From assembly GCA_903896505.1 (NCBI GenBank), contig CAITXU010000162.1:1-33573 (forward strand): a stretch of 33,573 bases of DNA. The letters are read 5' to 3'. This document shows, piece after piece, positions 14,856-23,258 of this stretch; the first letter of the stretch is position 1, and every line of letters begins with the position of its first letter. Below the pieces are notes generated by a model. It was not told the origin of the DNA and ran no database searches. It saw nothing but the letters and a program-made list of their open reading frames with translations. The DNA comes from an uncultured Verrucomicrobiota bacterium (GTDB lineage Bacteria; Verrucomicrobiota; Verrucomicrobiia; Limisphaerales; UBA9464). A program made the position numbers and the translations under genes.

Positions 14856-15558
14856 TTGCAAATCCTTTTAGTCGGCGCGTTTTGGTTGGCCCAGACTTTT
14901 ACCCTGCGTGCGCAGCTGCTTTACGTCACCAACGAAAACACCATTACAATTACCGGCTTTTCTGGAAATGTTGGTTTATTATATTCCTGAAACCATCAGT
15001 GGACTGCCCGTGGTTGCGATTGGGGAGAAAGCTTTCCAATGCAAGCTCGGTCTTCTTGGTGTTGTCATTCCTGACTCCATCGTCGAAATCGGGGATAGTG
15101 CGTTCATCGACTGTTCCGCTTTGGGAAGCGTGACCATCGGCAAGAGCGTCTCCTACATCGGAACCTATGCATTTATCAATTGCCTGCGACTGACCAGCAT
15201 GACCTTTGAAGGAAACCTAGAGCCTGGTCCGTTTGACACCTTTACCGGAATAGGCCTGCCTGCTTATTTCCTTCCCGGGACAACAGGATGGAGGCCGTTT
15301 GTTGGCACGCATCAAATGCTCCTCTGGAACCCGACGGCTTCCCCCAAAGACCCCGACTTCGGAGTGAAGGATGGACGATTTGGGTTCCAAATCATGGGCA
15401 CCCCCGGAATCACGGTCGTGGTAGAGGTCTCCCCAGACTTCGAACATATCTCATGGGTGCCCGTCAGCACCAACACTCTGGTCGACGGCTCCTCCTATTT
15501 CACGGATTCACTTTCGAACACCAGGCCCCGTGGCTTCTATCGGTTTCGCACGCCCTGA
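14856..15558 (+). pseudogene. BspA-type leucine-rich-repeat surface protein, frameshifted
   Basis: The first frame, from TTG 14856, gives a signal-like LQILLVGAFWLAQTFTLRAQ, then LLYVTNENTITITGFSGNVG, and stops at a TGA near 14992. The continuation, YIPETISGLPVVAIGEKAF, lies in the next frame and runs to TGA at 15558. It contains LRR_5 repeats (VVIPDSIVEIGDSAFIDCSALGSV, then VTIGKSVSYIGTYAFINCLRL) and a verrucomicrobial-type C-terminal sandwich ending GFYRFRTP. The two pieces join cleanly if the frame changes in the run GGTTTATTATATTCC (14974-14988). An in-frame start at ATG 14908 exists in the second frame but would lack export signal and the first strand. BspA-like proteins act at the cell surface in adhesion. 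Either a real frameshift or a base error. Confidence 0.7.
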
Positions 15559-15690
15559 TTCCTTTAAAATCTTCTGTGTCTCCCGCTCGCTGGGGGCATG
15601 GAAAAGGGAGTCGGACAGGGACCATGAAGGGCCCAATTCGTCCGCTCATTTGATGGTGGGCCGCGTCCCTGGGAAACCGACCCTTTCCGC

Positions 15691-16122
15691 CTACGGCCGC
15701 GTGGCCAACATCACCGTTTGGGCTGCTGCCCTCTCCTTTTCGCGGAGTTTTTCAGTGTAGATGATGGTACCAGCGCCCAAGACGATTAAAAAGACTCCAA
15801 ACCATCGAAGCGGGCTGACCGGTTCATGGAGAATGAAACGAGCAGCGAAGGTGGTCAGCACGAAGCCGAGGGAGGTCAACGGCCAGACAAAACTCACGTC
15901 GCCATGCGACATGAGGTACAAGAGGCAGCCGAAGAATCCCGCCTCGAGCGCGACCCCGGCCAGCAGGTGTCGATTGGTCAGGGCGCGTTGGACAAAACGG
16001 AGCAGTTCATCGAAGGCAAATTTCTGAAGTTCTCCCTGCTCCTTGAGTCCCTGGCTGAGGAGGACCACCCCCACCGCTTCGAGGAACAGGCCAAAGACGA
16101 GAACCGAAAGGAGTCGCACCAT
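15691..16122 (-). CDS. EamA-like small membrane protein
   Basis: A 143-residue protein from ATG 16122 with about four membrane spans. These are MVRLLSVLVFGLFLEAVGVVLLS, HLLAGVALEAGFFGCLLYLMS, SFVWPLTSLGFVLTTFAARFILHE and LRWFGVFLIVLGAGTIIYTEK. The LTSLGFV...EPVSPLRWFGVFLIVLGA pattern matches one half of an EamA/DMT transporter, as in EmrE-like or ArnE-like half-size proteins that dimerise. It follows hpnK by one base, so it is the last gene of the polycistron. Lipid or lipid-linked sugar flipping would suit the neighbours, but that is inference. Confidence 0.7.
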   Translation of the reverse strand: MVRLLSVLVFGLFLEAVGVVLLSQGLKEQGELQKFAFDELLRFVQRALTNRHLLAGVALEAGFFGCLLYLMSHGDVSFVWPLTSLGFVLTTFAARFILHEPVSPLRWFGVFLIVLGAGTIIYTEKLREKERAAAQTVMLATRP

Positions 16123-16123
16123 A

Positions 16124-16963
16124 TTATAAATCCTGATACCGAATGAGTTCGATTCCGCGACGTTCCACCACCTCCCGGACACGCGGACTGATCAAGGCCT
16201 CGAGTTCACCCTGATGTCGATCCTCGTCGGGATGAAAAAACACCTCAAAAACGCCAGGGGTGAGCCGCTCCAGGAGTGCGACAAGATAGGGCTCGGACAT
16301 TTGGTCGTTTTCCAGCAGGCCAAAGGTGAGTTCGGCGTGGCGAATCTGCCTGAGTTTTAAGGTGGCCCTTGCCCGGGCCGAGAGCCAGTCAAAGATGAGG
16401 GTGTGACTCAGGCGGTAGAAGTAGCGACCGCGGGCCAGTCGAAGGCTGGTGCCCAGGGAATCCCGGGTGAGGCGGACTGCGCGAATGTTCCAGTTTTTCC
16501 AATGTCGGCGTATCAATCCGAATACGGTGGGATGCAGATGAAAATGCAGATGGCCGTTGAGGTGGTCCATGGGCAGTCCTGTGGCGGCAAACGCGCGGAA
16601 CTGCGCATCCATTTCTTGTTTGATCAAGGGATGCCAGCGACGACGGAGGTAGTACCTCAGACCGGCCCGGGCTGGTTGATCGTCAAACTGGCCCATGGGG
16701 TCGACCAATCCGGATATCGATTTTGGGGGTGAGGTGCAGCGCCCGCAGGCGAGGGTGAGGTGGAGACCAACGCCGAGAGTGGGAGTGTTTCGTGCCCCTT
16801 CAATGGCGGCTGCGGCGGCAGGTGCCCCGACCATGAGACTGGTCGAAGTCAGGATGCCTTCACGGTGAGCTCGCAGGATGGCTCGATTGGCTCCGGGCGA
16901 TATCCCAAAGTCATCGGCATTGACGATGACGCGGATGCGCCGGTCGGTGCGATCAGCGACCAT
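16124..16963 (-). CDS. hpnK: Hopanoid-associated YdjC/ChbG-type deacetylase (HpnK-like)
   Basis: A 279-residue protein of the YdjC/ChbG family of metal-dependent carbohydrate deacetylases. The first metal-binding motif is NADDFG (residues 15-20). GVGLHLTL (65-72) and the His-rich DHLNGHLHFHLHP (133-145) supply further ligands, and FEVFFHPDE lies near the C-terminus. In hopanoid gene clusters the member called HpnK belongs to this family; its exact substrate is not settled. I use ATG 16963, which begins just before the barrel; the longer frame to 17110 is antisense-like with no family match. It overlaps hpnD by 11 nt, supporting the hopanoid link. Confidence 0.8.
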   Translation of the reverse strand: MVADRTDRRIRVIVNADDFGISPGANRAILRAHREGILTSTSLMVGAPAAAAAIEGARNTPTLGVGLHLTLACGRCTSPPKSISGLVDPMGQFDDQPARAGLRYYLRRRWHPLIKQEMDAQFRAFAATGLPMDHLNGHLHFHLHPTVFGLIRRHWKNWNIRAVRLTRDSLGTSLRLARGRYFYRLSHTLIFDWLSARARATLKLRQIRHAELTFGLLENDQMSEPYLVALLERLTPGVFEVFFHPDEDRHQGELEALISPRVREVVERRGIELIRYQDL

Positions 16964-17825
16964 AGGCAGCCAGGGGCAGTCCCGTTTTGACCCGCAGCCA
17001 GGCTCGCAGGATGACGGAAATCTTGGTGGCCTTCGACAATCGGACCGGCACCGCCGAAAGGACTGGGAACTTTTCCTTCTCCAACACGCGCAACAGATGC
17101 CAATACACACTGCCCATGAGTTCAGCTGCGACCATGTTTCGGCGGTCGGTTACGGGTAGGGAGGCGCGAGCCCGGGCAAAATAGTCTCGGGCCCGGGAGG
17201 CCAACCATTGAGCCAGGGCATGGAACCGTTCCGACGGTTGATGATTCAAGATTTCGTCAGCGGTCACTCCAAACCGGCACAACTGGTCCTCGGGAATATA
17301 AATACGGCCCCGGACGGCATCATTGCCCACATCGCGAAGGATGTTGGTCAATTGAAGAGCCTTTCCCAAATGGACCGCGTATTCCCGGCAACCGGGATCG
17401 GTGTAACCAAATATCTCGATGCTGAGCAAACCCACAACGGAGGCCACATGGTAGCAATAGGTCTCCAACGCCGGTTCATCGGGGTAGCGCGTCTGGGTGA
17501 GGTCCATCTCCACGCCCTGGATCAGCTCATGAAACAGACGGAATGGCAGTCGGAATTCGGCAATCACGGGTTGCAGTTCGCGGTTGACCGGGAAGCGGGG
17601 ACTTCCTCCTTCGCAGGCGGTACGGACGTCCTCTCGCCATTCACTGAGGCGCCTTCGGCGTTCGTCGACCGGACGGGAGTCCTCGTCCGCCACATCGTCG
17701 ACCTCCCGACAAAAGGCATAGAGTGCGCTCATGGCGGCCCGTTTGGGGCGTGGGAGCACAATGAACGCGAGCGCCAGATTGGAGGCACTGCGCTGGGTGA
17801 TCTGTTCGCTGACTTCAGTACTCAC
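16953..17825 (-). CDS. hpnD: Presqualene diphosphate synthase
   Basis: A 290-residue trans-isoprenyl diphosphate synthase. The two Asp-rich motifs that hold the diphosphate through magnesium are visible: DDVADE (residues 43-48) and NILRDVGNDAVRGR (160-173). It also has MDLTQTRYPD, YCYHVASVVGLLSIEIFG (122-139) and the tail typical of HpnD rather than HpnC. The enzyme condenses two farnesyl diphosphates into presqualene diphosphate. HpnC and HpnE, which finish squalene, are not in the window. The start is GTG 17825, overlapping the upstream small membrane protein stop (GTGA). Confidence 0.88.
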   Translation of the reverse strand: MSTEVSEQITQRSASNLALAFIVLPRPKRAAMSALYAFCREVDDVADEDSRPVDERRRRLSEWREDVRTACEGGSPRFPVNRELQPVIAEFRLPFRLFHELIQGVEMDLTQTRYPDEPALETYCYHVASVVGLLSIEIFGYTDPGCREYAVHLGKALQLTNILRDVGNDAVRGRIYIPEDQLCRFGVTADEILNHQPSERFHALAQWLASRARDYFARARASLPVTDRRNMVAAELMGSVYWHLLRVLEKEKFPVLSAVPVRLSKATKISVILRAWLRVKTGLPLAAYGR

Positions 17826-18172
17826 GCCAGGGGGGGACGAGTTCCATCGTCACGGAGGGGCGGCAGTCCGCCCGTTTTTGCCAGAGACAGCGGCTGCGGG
17901 CGACGGGGGTGTCGTCGTCGTCGGCGGCGCGCGGACCCTGAGCCGTGGCTATCGGTTGGGCGAGTGGTCAATCGGACTCCACGAATCGCGCGTCGACTGG
18001 GGCGGCGAACCGAAACAATCAGGAGGAGTAGACCGGCGGAAAACCCGAGTGAAGTCAGGATGATCGGTGCGAGGCCTCGAAAATCAAACGGGTTGCCGTC
18101 AGGCGAGGGCAGAGCCTTGGTCGAGGCTCCAACAACCGCCAACAAAAGTCCGGAATGACTCAAGAAATCCAT
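17822..18172 (-). CDS. Small membrane protein of unknown function
   Basis: A 116-residue frame between the response regulator and hpnD. It has two hydrophobic segments: SHSGLLLAVVGAS near residue 5, and LAPIILTSLGFSAGLLLLIVSV at about 33-54. The C-terminal half is basic and Arg-rich (SARRRRRRHPRR) and ends PPLRDDGTRPPLA. The 9-base gap to the regulator and the 4-nt overlap with hpnD support translation as part of the polycistron. I know no family for it. The repetitive Arg tail could reflect GC-driven drift in a low-constraint gene. Confidence 0.5.
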   Translation of the reverse strand: MDFLSHSGLLLAVVGASTKALPSPDGNPFDFRGLAPIILTSLGFSAGLLLLIVSVRRPSRRAIRGVRLTTRPTDSHGSGSARRRRRRHPRRPQPLSLAKTGGLPPLRDDGTRPPLA

Positions 18173-18180
18173 CTGCCCGG

Positions 18181-19605
18181 TTACCCTGTCGTTTGTTCGG
18201 TGCCTTCGTCAACGTTGCCTTCGACATGGAGATTCAGCCGGCTCATCCGGTAGCGGAGGGCATGTCGGGACAAATCCAGCTGCGCTGCCGTTTTGGCCAG
18301 GTTTCCGCCGCTGCGTTTGATGGCGGAAAGAATCTGTTCCCGCTCAAATTGGAGCAGCGCTTCGCTGAGTGACCCCGACCGGGGGAAGGCCGGATTCCCC
18401 TCGGAGCCGAGATCGCCCAGACGTAGCCGCGATTCGACTTCAAAATCGGGAAGGCTCGCCGCCCGGACTTCATCCGCCGTCTCCAGGATCACCGCGCGTT
18501 CCATGACATTGCGCAACTCCCGGACATTGCCCGGCCAGGAATGAGCCAGCAGAGCGGACTTGGCCGGTTCGCTGATGCGATGGATGGTCCTTCCCAGACG
18601 GAGGCAGAACTGACGCAGAAAATGGTGCGCCAATTGCAAGATGTCATCACCGCGGTCACGAAGCGGCGGGGGACGGAATTGCATGACATTCAACCGATGG
18701 AACAGGTCCTCCCGGAACTCGTGTTTTCGGATGGCGTCGACAATATTGCGGTTGGTGGCGGCAATCAGCCGGACATTGACCCGCAGTTCCTGAGTGCCAC
18801 CGACCCGGGTGAACGATCCGTCCTCGAGGAAGCGGAGAAGTTTGGCTTGAAGCGGGCGGCTCATATCACCGATTTCATCCAGAAAGATGGTGCCCGCATC
18901 GGCTTCTTCCACATAGCCGCGCTTCATGCGATGTGCTCCCGTGAACGCCCCCTTCTCGTAGCCGAAGAGCTCGCTTTCCAGCAACGTCTCGGGAATGGCG
19001 GCGCAATTCAGCCGAACGTAGGCCTGGCCATTGCGCCGACTCAATGAATGGATGGCCCCGGCAATCAATTCCTTGCCCGTACCGCTTTCGCCCAGAATGA
19101 GGACGGTCGCATCGGTCGGTGCCACCGTCTGGATGAGCTGCCTCAATTCCCGGACTTTTTGATGATCGCCGATGATGTGTTCCAGTCGGTACCCTTCGCC
19201 GGCGCGGGCCTTGAGGGCGGCATTTTCTGCAAGGAGCCGGTGGCGTTCCGCGCACCGGGCGACGGCATGCAGCAATTCATCGGGGTCAAACGGCTTTCCC
19301 AGGTAGTCAATGGCCCCGCTCTTGATGGCTTCCACCGCCAGTTTCGGGGTGGCGTAGGCGGTCATCATCAGGACGGGCAAGCCAGGCTTGCGGCGTGCTG
19401 CCTCTTTGAGGAATTCGTATCCACTGATGCCACCCAGGCGGGCATCGGTGATCACCATGAAAAGCTCCTCCTCCCCCAGCAGTTTCAGCGCAGCCTCGGC
19501 GGACTCGGCAAGCCGAACCTCATAACCCTCGCCCCGCAGCACCGTCTCCAGCGACAGGCGCATGTTCTTTTCGTCGTCAACAACGAGGAGGGGCGGCAGC
19601 TTCAT
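18181..19605 (-). CDS. Sigma-54-dependent response regulator (NtrC type)
   Basis: A 474-residue regulator with three domains. The receiver (about 1-125) has VVDDE, phospho-acceptor Asp54 in ITDARLGG, MMTAYA and GKPF. The AAA+ domain (about 140-375) has Walker A GESGTGKE, the sigma-54 contact motif GAFTGA within GYEKGAFTGAH, TIFLDEIGDM, LIAATNRN and the arginine-finger region. The C-terminal Fis-type HTH includes LAKTAAQLDLSRHALRYRMSRLNL. It activates sigma-54 promoters after phosphorylation. The start ATG 19605 overlaps the kinase stop by 4 nt, so the pair is coupled. Targets are not visible in this window. Confidence 0.93.
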   Translation of the reverse strand: MKLPPLLVVDDEKNMRLSLETVLRGEGYEVRLAESAEAALKLLGEEELFMVITDARLGGISGYEFLKEAARRKPGLPVLMMTAYATPKLAVEAIKSGAIDYLGKPFDPDELLHAVARCAERHRLLAENAALKARAGEGYRLEHIIGDHQKVRELRQLIQTVAPTDATVLILGESGTGKELIAGAIHSLSRRNGQAYVRLNCAAIPETLLESELFGYEKGAFTGAHRMKRGYVEEADAGTIFLDEIGDMSRPLQAKLLRFLEDGSFTRVGGTQELRVNVRLIAATNRNIVDAIRKHEFREDLFHRLNVMQFRPPPLRDRGDDILQLAHHFLRQFCLRLGRTIHRISEPAKSALLAHSWPGNVRELRNVMERAVILETADEVRAASLPDFEVESRLRLGDLGSEGNPAFPRSGSLSEALLQFEREQILSAIKRSGGNLAKTAAQLDLSRHALRYRMSRLNLHVEGNVDEGTEQTTG

Positions 19606-21017
19606 TTCCGTAGGCGGACCAAGGATCGGGCAGGGAACTTGAGAGTAAAGGTGGTGCCTTTGCCAAGCACGGAATGGACATGCACCGTGCCACCATAGAG
19701 CTCGGTGTTGTGTTTGACGATGGCGAGTCCCAAGCCGGTTCCCTTCGGTTTGGTTGTGAAATACGGCTCGAAAATGTCGTTGAACCGCTCCAGTGCAATT
19801 CCGGGACCATTGTCTCCCACCGAAATCCAGGCCGATAAATCGGCATCGCTTCGCGCGGACAAGAGGATTTCACCACGATCATTCATGGCTTCCCGGGCAT
19901 TGATCAGCAGGTTCGAGAATACCTCCCGAAAATGCCCCGATTGTCCCGGTAGTTCCGGGAGCAGGGGGCCATATTCACGGCGGATTTTGACATCAAAACT
20001 GGTGCCCTCGGGAAACACGTCCCTCACGGCTCCTTCGAGTTCGTTTAGTAGGTTCACCCGCTCGAGTCGTCCCTCGGCAAGCCGCGCGTAGCCCATCAGT
20101 TCCGTGATGATTCGGTCCGATCGTTCCACTTCCTCCCGAATGATGGCAATCTGTTGGGTAATGGTTTTTCCCTCCTTGACTGTCTTGGCGAGGGTGTAGG
20201 CGGCATTGTTGATGATGCCCAGGGGATTCTTCAGCTGGTGTGCGATTTCGCCAGCCAATCGACCCGCTGCCTCCAACTGTTGCTGCTTGTGCATGAACTG
20301 GTCCGCCTCCTCGGACTGGGCTCGCTTGCGGTCTGCCAGGACCTGAATGGCATAGCAACACGCAGTAGTGAGAAGAAGGAGGAGGGTGCGGAGGAGGACC
20401 GCCTCCATCGTACTAGGATGGCCGTAGACTACTGCGGAGGAGGTCGAACCAGACTCATCCTGGAGTGGATTCAATGATCGTTGCAGGACGCCCCCAAGCA
20501 CATAACAGCCGGTGGTGATGACATTTAGAAAGAGTTGCACGTCGGCGTGAGGTACCGATGCATAGCTCCGAAAAATCAATGCCAGGAATATCCAGTACAA
20601 CGAACTGTTGAATCCGTCTGTCAGGATGGTCATACCGGCGACCATCACCGCATCAAAGATGGCGACCGAATAAACGACCCGCTCCAGCATGAGCGGACTG
20701 ACTTCATCCATTCCCCAGATGATGATACCGGTTCCAAGACTGAAGGCGCTGTACCCAAGGATGAAAAGCCGGAGATGGTCTGCTGTCTCCGCCAGTGCCG
20801 GGGGAGCGGCCGAAAAGGAATCACTAAAAAACAGGAACCACAGGAGGGTGATGAGAACGAGCACCTTGACCGGGAGCAGGAGGGCGCGCTCAACAAAGCG
20901 GACCCGGTCCAGAAATACCGAACGACGGGAAGGCGGAAGCTCCGTCATCCGACGCCAGTGAGAGAAGGCCTCGGCGGTTTGATCGGCCCAGCGTGAAAAT
21001 GCAGGGCGGGCGTTCAT
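19602..21017 (-). CDS. Membrane sensor histidine kinase
   Basis: A 471-residue kinase. An N-terminal membrane module (about residues 48-230) has around six hydrophobic spans and no large periplasmic domain, so the signal is probably membrane-borne or intracellular. A short coiled linker precedes the HisKA domain with the phospho-acceptor His260 in GEIAHQLKNPLG. The ATPase domain has NLLINAREAM (N-box), DNGPGI (G1), FEPYFTTKPKGTGLGLAIVKH (F/G2) and a G3-like GKGTTFTLKFP. It overlaps coaC upstream (ATGA) and the response regulator downstream. It is the cognate partner of that regulator. Confidence 0.92.
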   Translation of the reverse strand: MNARPAFSRWADQTAEAFSHWRRMTELPPSRRSVFLDRVRFVERALLLPVKVLVLITLLWFLFFSDSFSAAPPALAETADHLRLFILGYSAFSLGTGIIIWGMDEVSPLMLERVVYSVAIFDAVMVAGMTILTDGFNSSLYWIFLALIFRSYASVPHADVQLFLNVITTGCYVLGGVLQRSLNPLQDESGSTSSAVVYGHPSTMEAVLLRTLLLLLTTACCYAIQVLADRKRAQSEEADQFMHKQQQLEAAGRLAGEIAHQLKNPLGIINNAAYTLAKTVKEGKTITQQIAIIREEVERSDRIITELMGYARLAEGRLERVNLLNELEGAVRDVFPEGTSFDVKIRREYGPLLPELPGQSGHFREVFSNLLINAREAMNDRGEILLSARSDADLSAWISVGDNGPGIALERFNDIFEPYFTTKPKGTGLGLAIVKHNTELYGGTVHVHSVLGKGTTFTLKFPARSLVRLRK

Positions 21018-21583
21018 ACAGGGGCATCCGGCAGCTGCCGCAACCGGGCGATGACCCGATGCGCAATTTCATCGATGGGCCAGAGTCGTCCCACCCCTTC
21101 GTAGCCGCAGGCCAGAAGGCCCTGTTCAGGTCCAATAAATTCAACCCCGCGTCCCGCCAGGGTGACTACGTGGGCCTGCGTGGCCGGATGAAGCCACATT
21201 TTGCCATTCATGGCCGGAGCCACCACAACGGCCGCATCGGGATTGAGGGCCAGAGCGATGCACGTCAGGGGATCATCGGCCAGTCCCAGTGCCAGTCGGG
21301 CCAGGGTGTTGGCGGTTGCGGGAGCGATCAACAGGAGGCGCGCCTCATCTGCCAATCGGATATGGGTCGGTTGCCAGCCCTCCCCGGCATCATACAAATC
21401 CGTCACCACAGGATTTCTGGACAGGGTTTTGAATGGGAGCGGGTTCACGAACCGTTGGGCATCCGCCGTCATCACCACGTGGACATCCAATTCCGCCTTG
21501 GTCAGCAGACTGGCCAGATCGACGGCTCGATGAACCGCAATCGATCCCGTGACCCCCAAAACAACCAATGGTTTGGTTTTCAT
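21014..21583 (-). CDS. coaC: Phosphopantothenoylcysteine decarboxylase (stand-alone CoaC)
   Basis: A 189-residue flavoprotein of the HFCD family, corresponding to the decarboxylase half of CoaBC. It begins KPLVVLGVTGSIAVHRA, carries the FMN/catalytic His74 in QPTHIRLAD, the substrate-recognition PAMNGKMW (123-130) and the active Cys159 in LLACGYEGVGRLW. It makes 4-phosphopantetheine from phosphopantothenoylcysteine in CoA synthesis. The CoaB synthetase domain is absent here; the frame ends and the kinase gene starts with a 4-nt overlap. It also overlaps the guanylate kinase stop. CoaB must be encoded elsewhere. Confidence 0.88.
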   Translation of the reverse strand: MKTKPLVVLGVTGSIAVHRAVDLASLLTKAELDVHVVMTADAQRFVNPLPFKTLSRNPVVTDLYDAGEGWQPTHIRLADEARLLLIAPATANTLARLALGLADDPLTCIALALNPDAAVVVAPAMNGKMWLHPATQAHVVTLAGRGVEFIGPEQGLLACGYEGVGRLWPIDEIAHRVIARLRQLPDAPV

Positions 21584-22221
21584 TCTCCAAATTCAAACTG
21601 TGCTCGATGTCCCCGGATACGCTCTGCATCCAGGACGGCCTGAGCACGGCGGAGGTCCTGCTCGCGTGATTCACTGACCAACAAATAGTCAAACAGTCTC
21701 CAATGACGAATCTCCTCGGAAGCCGCTGCCAGCCGACCCGCCAATATCTCTGGAGTCTCCGTACCGCGTCCCGAGAGGCGACGAACCAGTTCCGGACGCG
21801 ACGCCGGACACAAAAATAATGTCACCAACGCCGCTCTCAGAGTTTCATCGAGTGCCGCCAGGCGGCGGACGGATTCCGCTCCCTGGACGTCAATGGCCAA
21901 CAGCGCGTCCATCCCTTCAGCAAGCAAGTTCCGAACCGATTGCGATAGAGTTCCGTAGGACCGCCCGTACACAGTGGCATGTTCCAGAAATTCTCCGGCT
22001 TCCCTCCGGGCAGCAAAATCCCCCTGAGCGAGAAAATGATAATCCACCCCATCCACCTCCCCGGGGCGCGGGGCCCGTGTGGTGCAGGTGATGACCCGCC
22101 GAAGCGATGGATTCTGGCGCAGCAATCCGTCGCCCAGAGTGGTCTTGCCCGCCCCCGATGGGGCACTGATCAACAAAAGGATCGGCTTTGGCATGATTCG
22201 GTGAAATGGGATTCCGATCAC
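21580..22221 (-). CDS. gmk: Guanylate kinase
   Basis: A 213-residue P-loop kinase that converts GMP and dGMP to their diphosphates. Motifs are ISAPSGAGKTT (P-loop), TCTTRAPRPGEVDGVDYHF (the GMP-binding region with the conserved R and the YHF motif), FLEHATVYGRSYGT and LAIDVQGAESVR. The GTG at 22221 overlaps the YicC stop by 4 nt (GTGA), like other junctions in this operon. An ATG at 22194 that begins MPKPILLLIS is also reasonable and would remove nine residues. rpoZ, often found after gmk, is missing here and coaC follows directly. Confidence 0.93.
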   Translation of the reverse strand: MIGIPFHRIMPKPILLLISAPSGAGKTTLGDGLLRQNPSLRRVITCTTRAPRPGEVDGVDYHFLAQGDFAARREAGEFLEHATVYGRSYGTLSQSVRNLLAEGMDALLAIDVQGAESVRRLAALDETLRAALVTLFLCPASRPELVRRLSGRGTETPEILAGRLAAASEEIRHWRLFDYLLVSESREQDLRRAQAVLDAERIRGHRAQFEFGE

Positions 22222-23093
22222 TCGACGTTTTGAACCTGTTCGCGAAATCGTTCGAGCTCGGTTTTCAGATGGACGACCTCGGCGGCGATGACGGCGTCAT
22301 TGGCCTTGGAACCAATGGTATTGATCTCGCGATTCATCTCCTGGGCCAGGAAATCCAGCTTGCGCCCAATCGGCTCTGCTGCCCGTCGACTTTCCTCGTA
22401 TTGTGCGAAATGGCTGTCCAGTCGGGTCAGTTCCTCGGAAATATCGCTTCGGTCCGCATAAAAGACCACCTCGCGAATGACCCGCTCATCGTCGGCGGCA
22501 ACTGCTGACAACCCCGCCGCTGCAATGCGGCTCAGGAGCTGCTCCCGAAGCCGCTTTCCGGCCTCGGGTATTTGCAGTTGGATTTTTTTGGATGCCAGAC
22601 GCATCGACTCAATTCGGAGATGGAGATCGGCGGCCAGCGCTTCTCCCTCCTTCTTGCGCATGGCGTCCAAACTTTCCAGCGCTTCCCGCAGGGAAGTCGC
22701 GACGACATTCCAAAGCCCCTCCACGTCGGTCTCCGGGCTGGAGGCATCCAGGACCCCCGGGCAACGCAGGAGCAAGTCCAAGGAGACGGTTCGAGTGATG
22801 CCAAGGCTCTTTCCCAACTCACTCAGCTCCGCATGGTAGGCCGCTGCCAAGGTCCGATTAATCCGGGTGGCCGTTTCCACCGTCGCCGTTTGGAGAGTGA
22901 CGGATGCCTCGACCCTTCCGCGTCCCACCACCTTCAGAACCTCGTCCCGAACACGGCTTTCCAATGCGTCCAATTCCCGAGGCAGCCGGACCAGCACCTC
23001 CGCTTGTCGGCGATTGACCGATTTAACCTCGACGGTGACCCGGGCTCCCGCCACAGCCCGTTCTCCCCGTCCGTATCCCGTCATGGATCGCAT
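22218..23093 (-). CDS. yicC: YicC-family endoribonuclease
   Basis: A 291-residue protein beginning MRSMTGYGRGE, the family hallmark. It continues with VEVKSVNRRQAEVLVRLPREL, a long helical middle (EGEALAADLHLRIESMRL) and the C-terminal block DISEELTRLDSHFAQY, then GRKLDFLAQEMNREINTIGSKA, which is also conserved. YicC proteins are RNases implicated in small-RNA turnover. ATG 23093 fits the family start better than the frame start at 23129. This is the first gene of the nine-gene minus-strand polycistron. yicC-gmk order is common in bacteria. A 165-base spacer separates it from the divergent ligase gene. Confidence 0.9.
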   Translation of the reverse strand: MRSMTGYGRGERAVAGARVTVEVKSVNRRQAEVLVRLPRELDALESRVRDEVLKVVGRGRVEASVTLQTATVETATRINRTLAAAYHAELSELGKSLGITRTVSLDLLLRCPGVLDASSPETDVEGLWNVVATSLREALESLDAMRKKEGEALAADLHLRIESMRLASKKIQLQIPEAGKRLREQLLSRIAAAGLSAVAADDERVIREVVFYADRSDISEELTRLDSHFAQYEESRRAAEPIGRKLDFLAQEMNREINTIGSKANDAVIAAEVVHLKTELERFREQVQNVE

Positions 23094-23258
23094 GGAGGGA
23101 ATATCAGGTTGGAAACCCGGCATGGCCAAGCTTTTCGAGCCCTACCTTCCGGTGGGCGGAATGAAGAATGCGCCGGAAGTAGTTCCGGTTTTTGCCTGCC
23201 ACGACCGGGGCTGGCTTGACCCTCCCCCGTTGCTCCATGTTTATATCACGCCCGACCA

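Noticed and set aside
14613..14861. An 82-codon minus-strand frame
   Set aside because: No domain, no conserved neighbour, and unusual composition rich in Trp, Pro and Arg.
17208..18158. A 316-codon plus-strand frame
   Set aside because: Antisense to hpnD and the small membrane gene; no family features.
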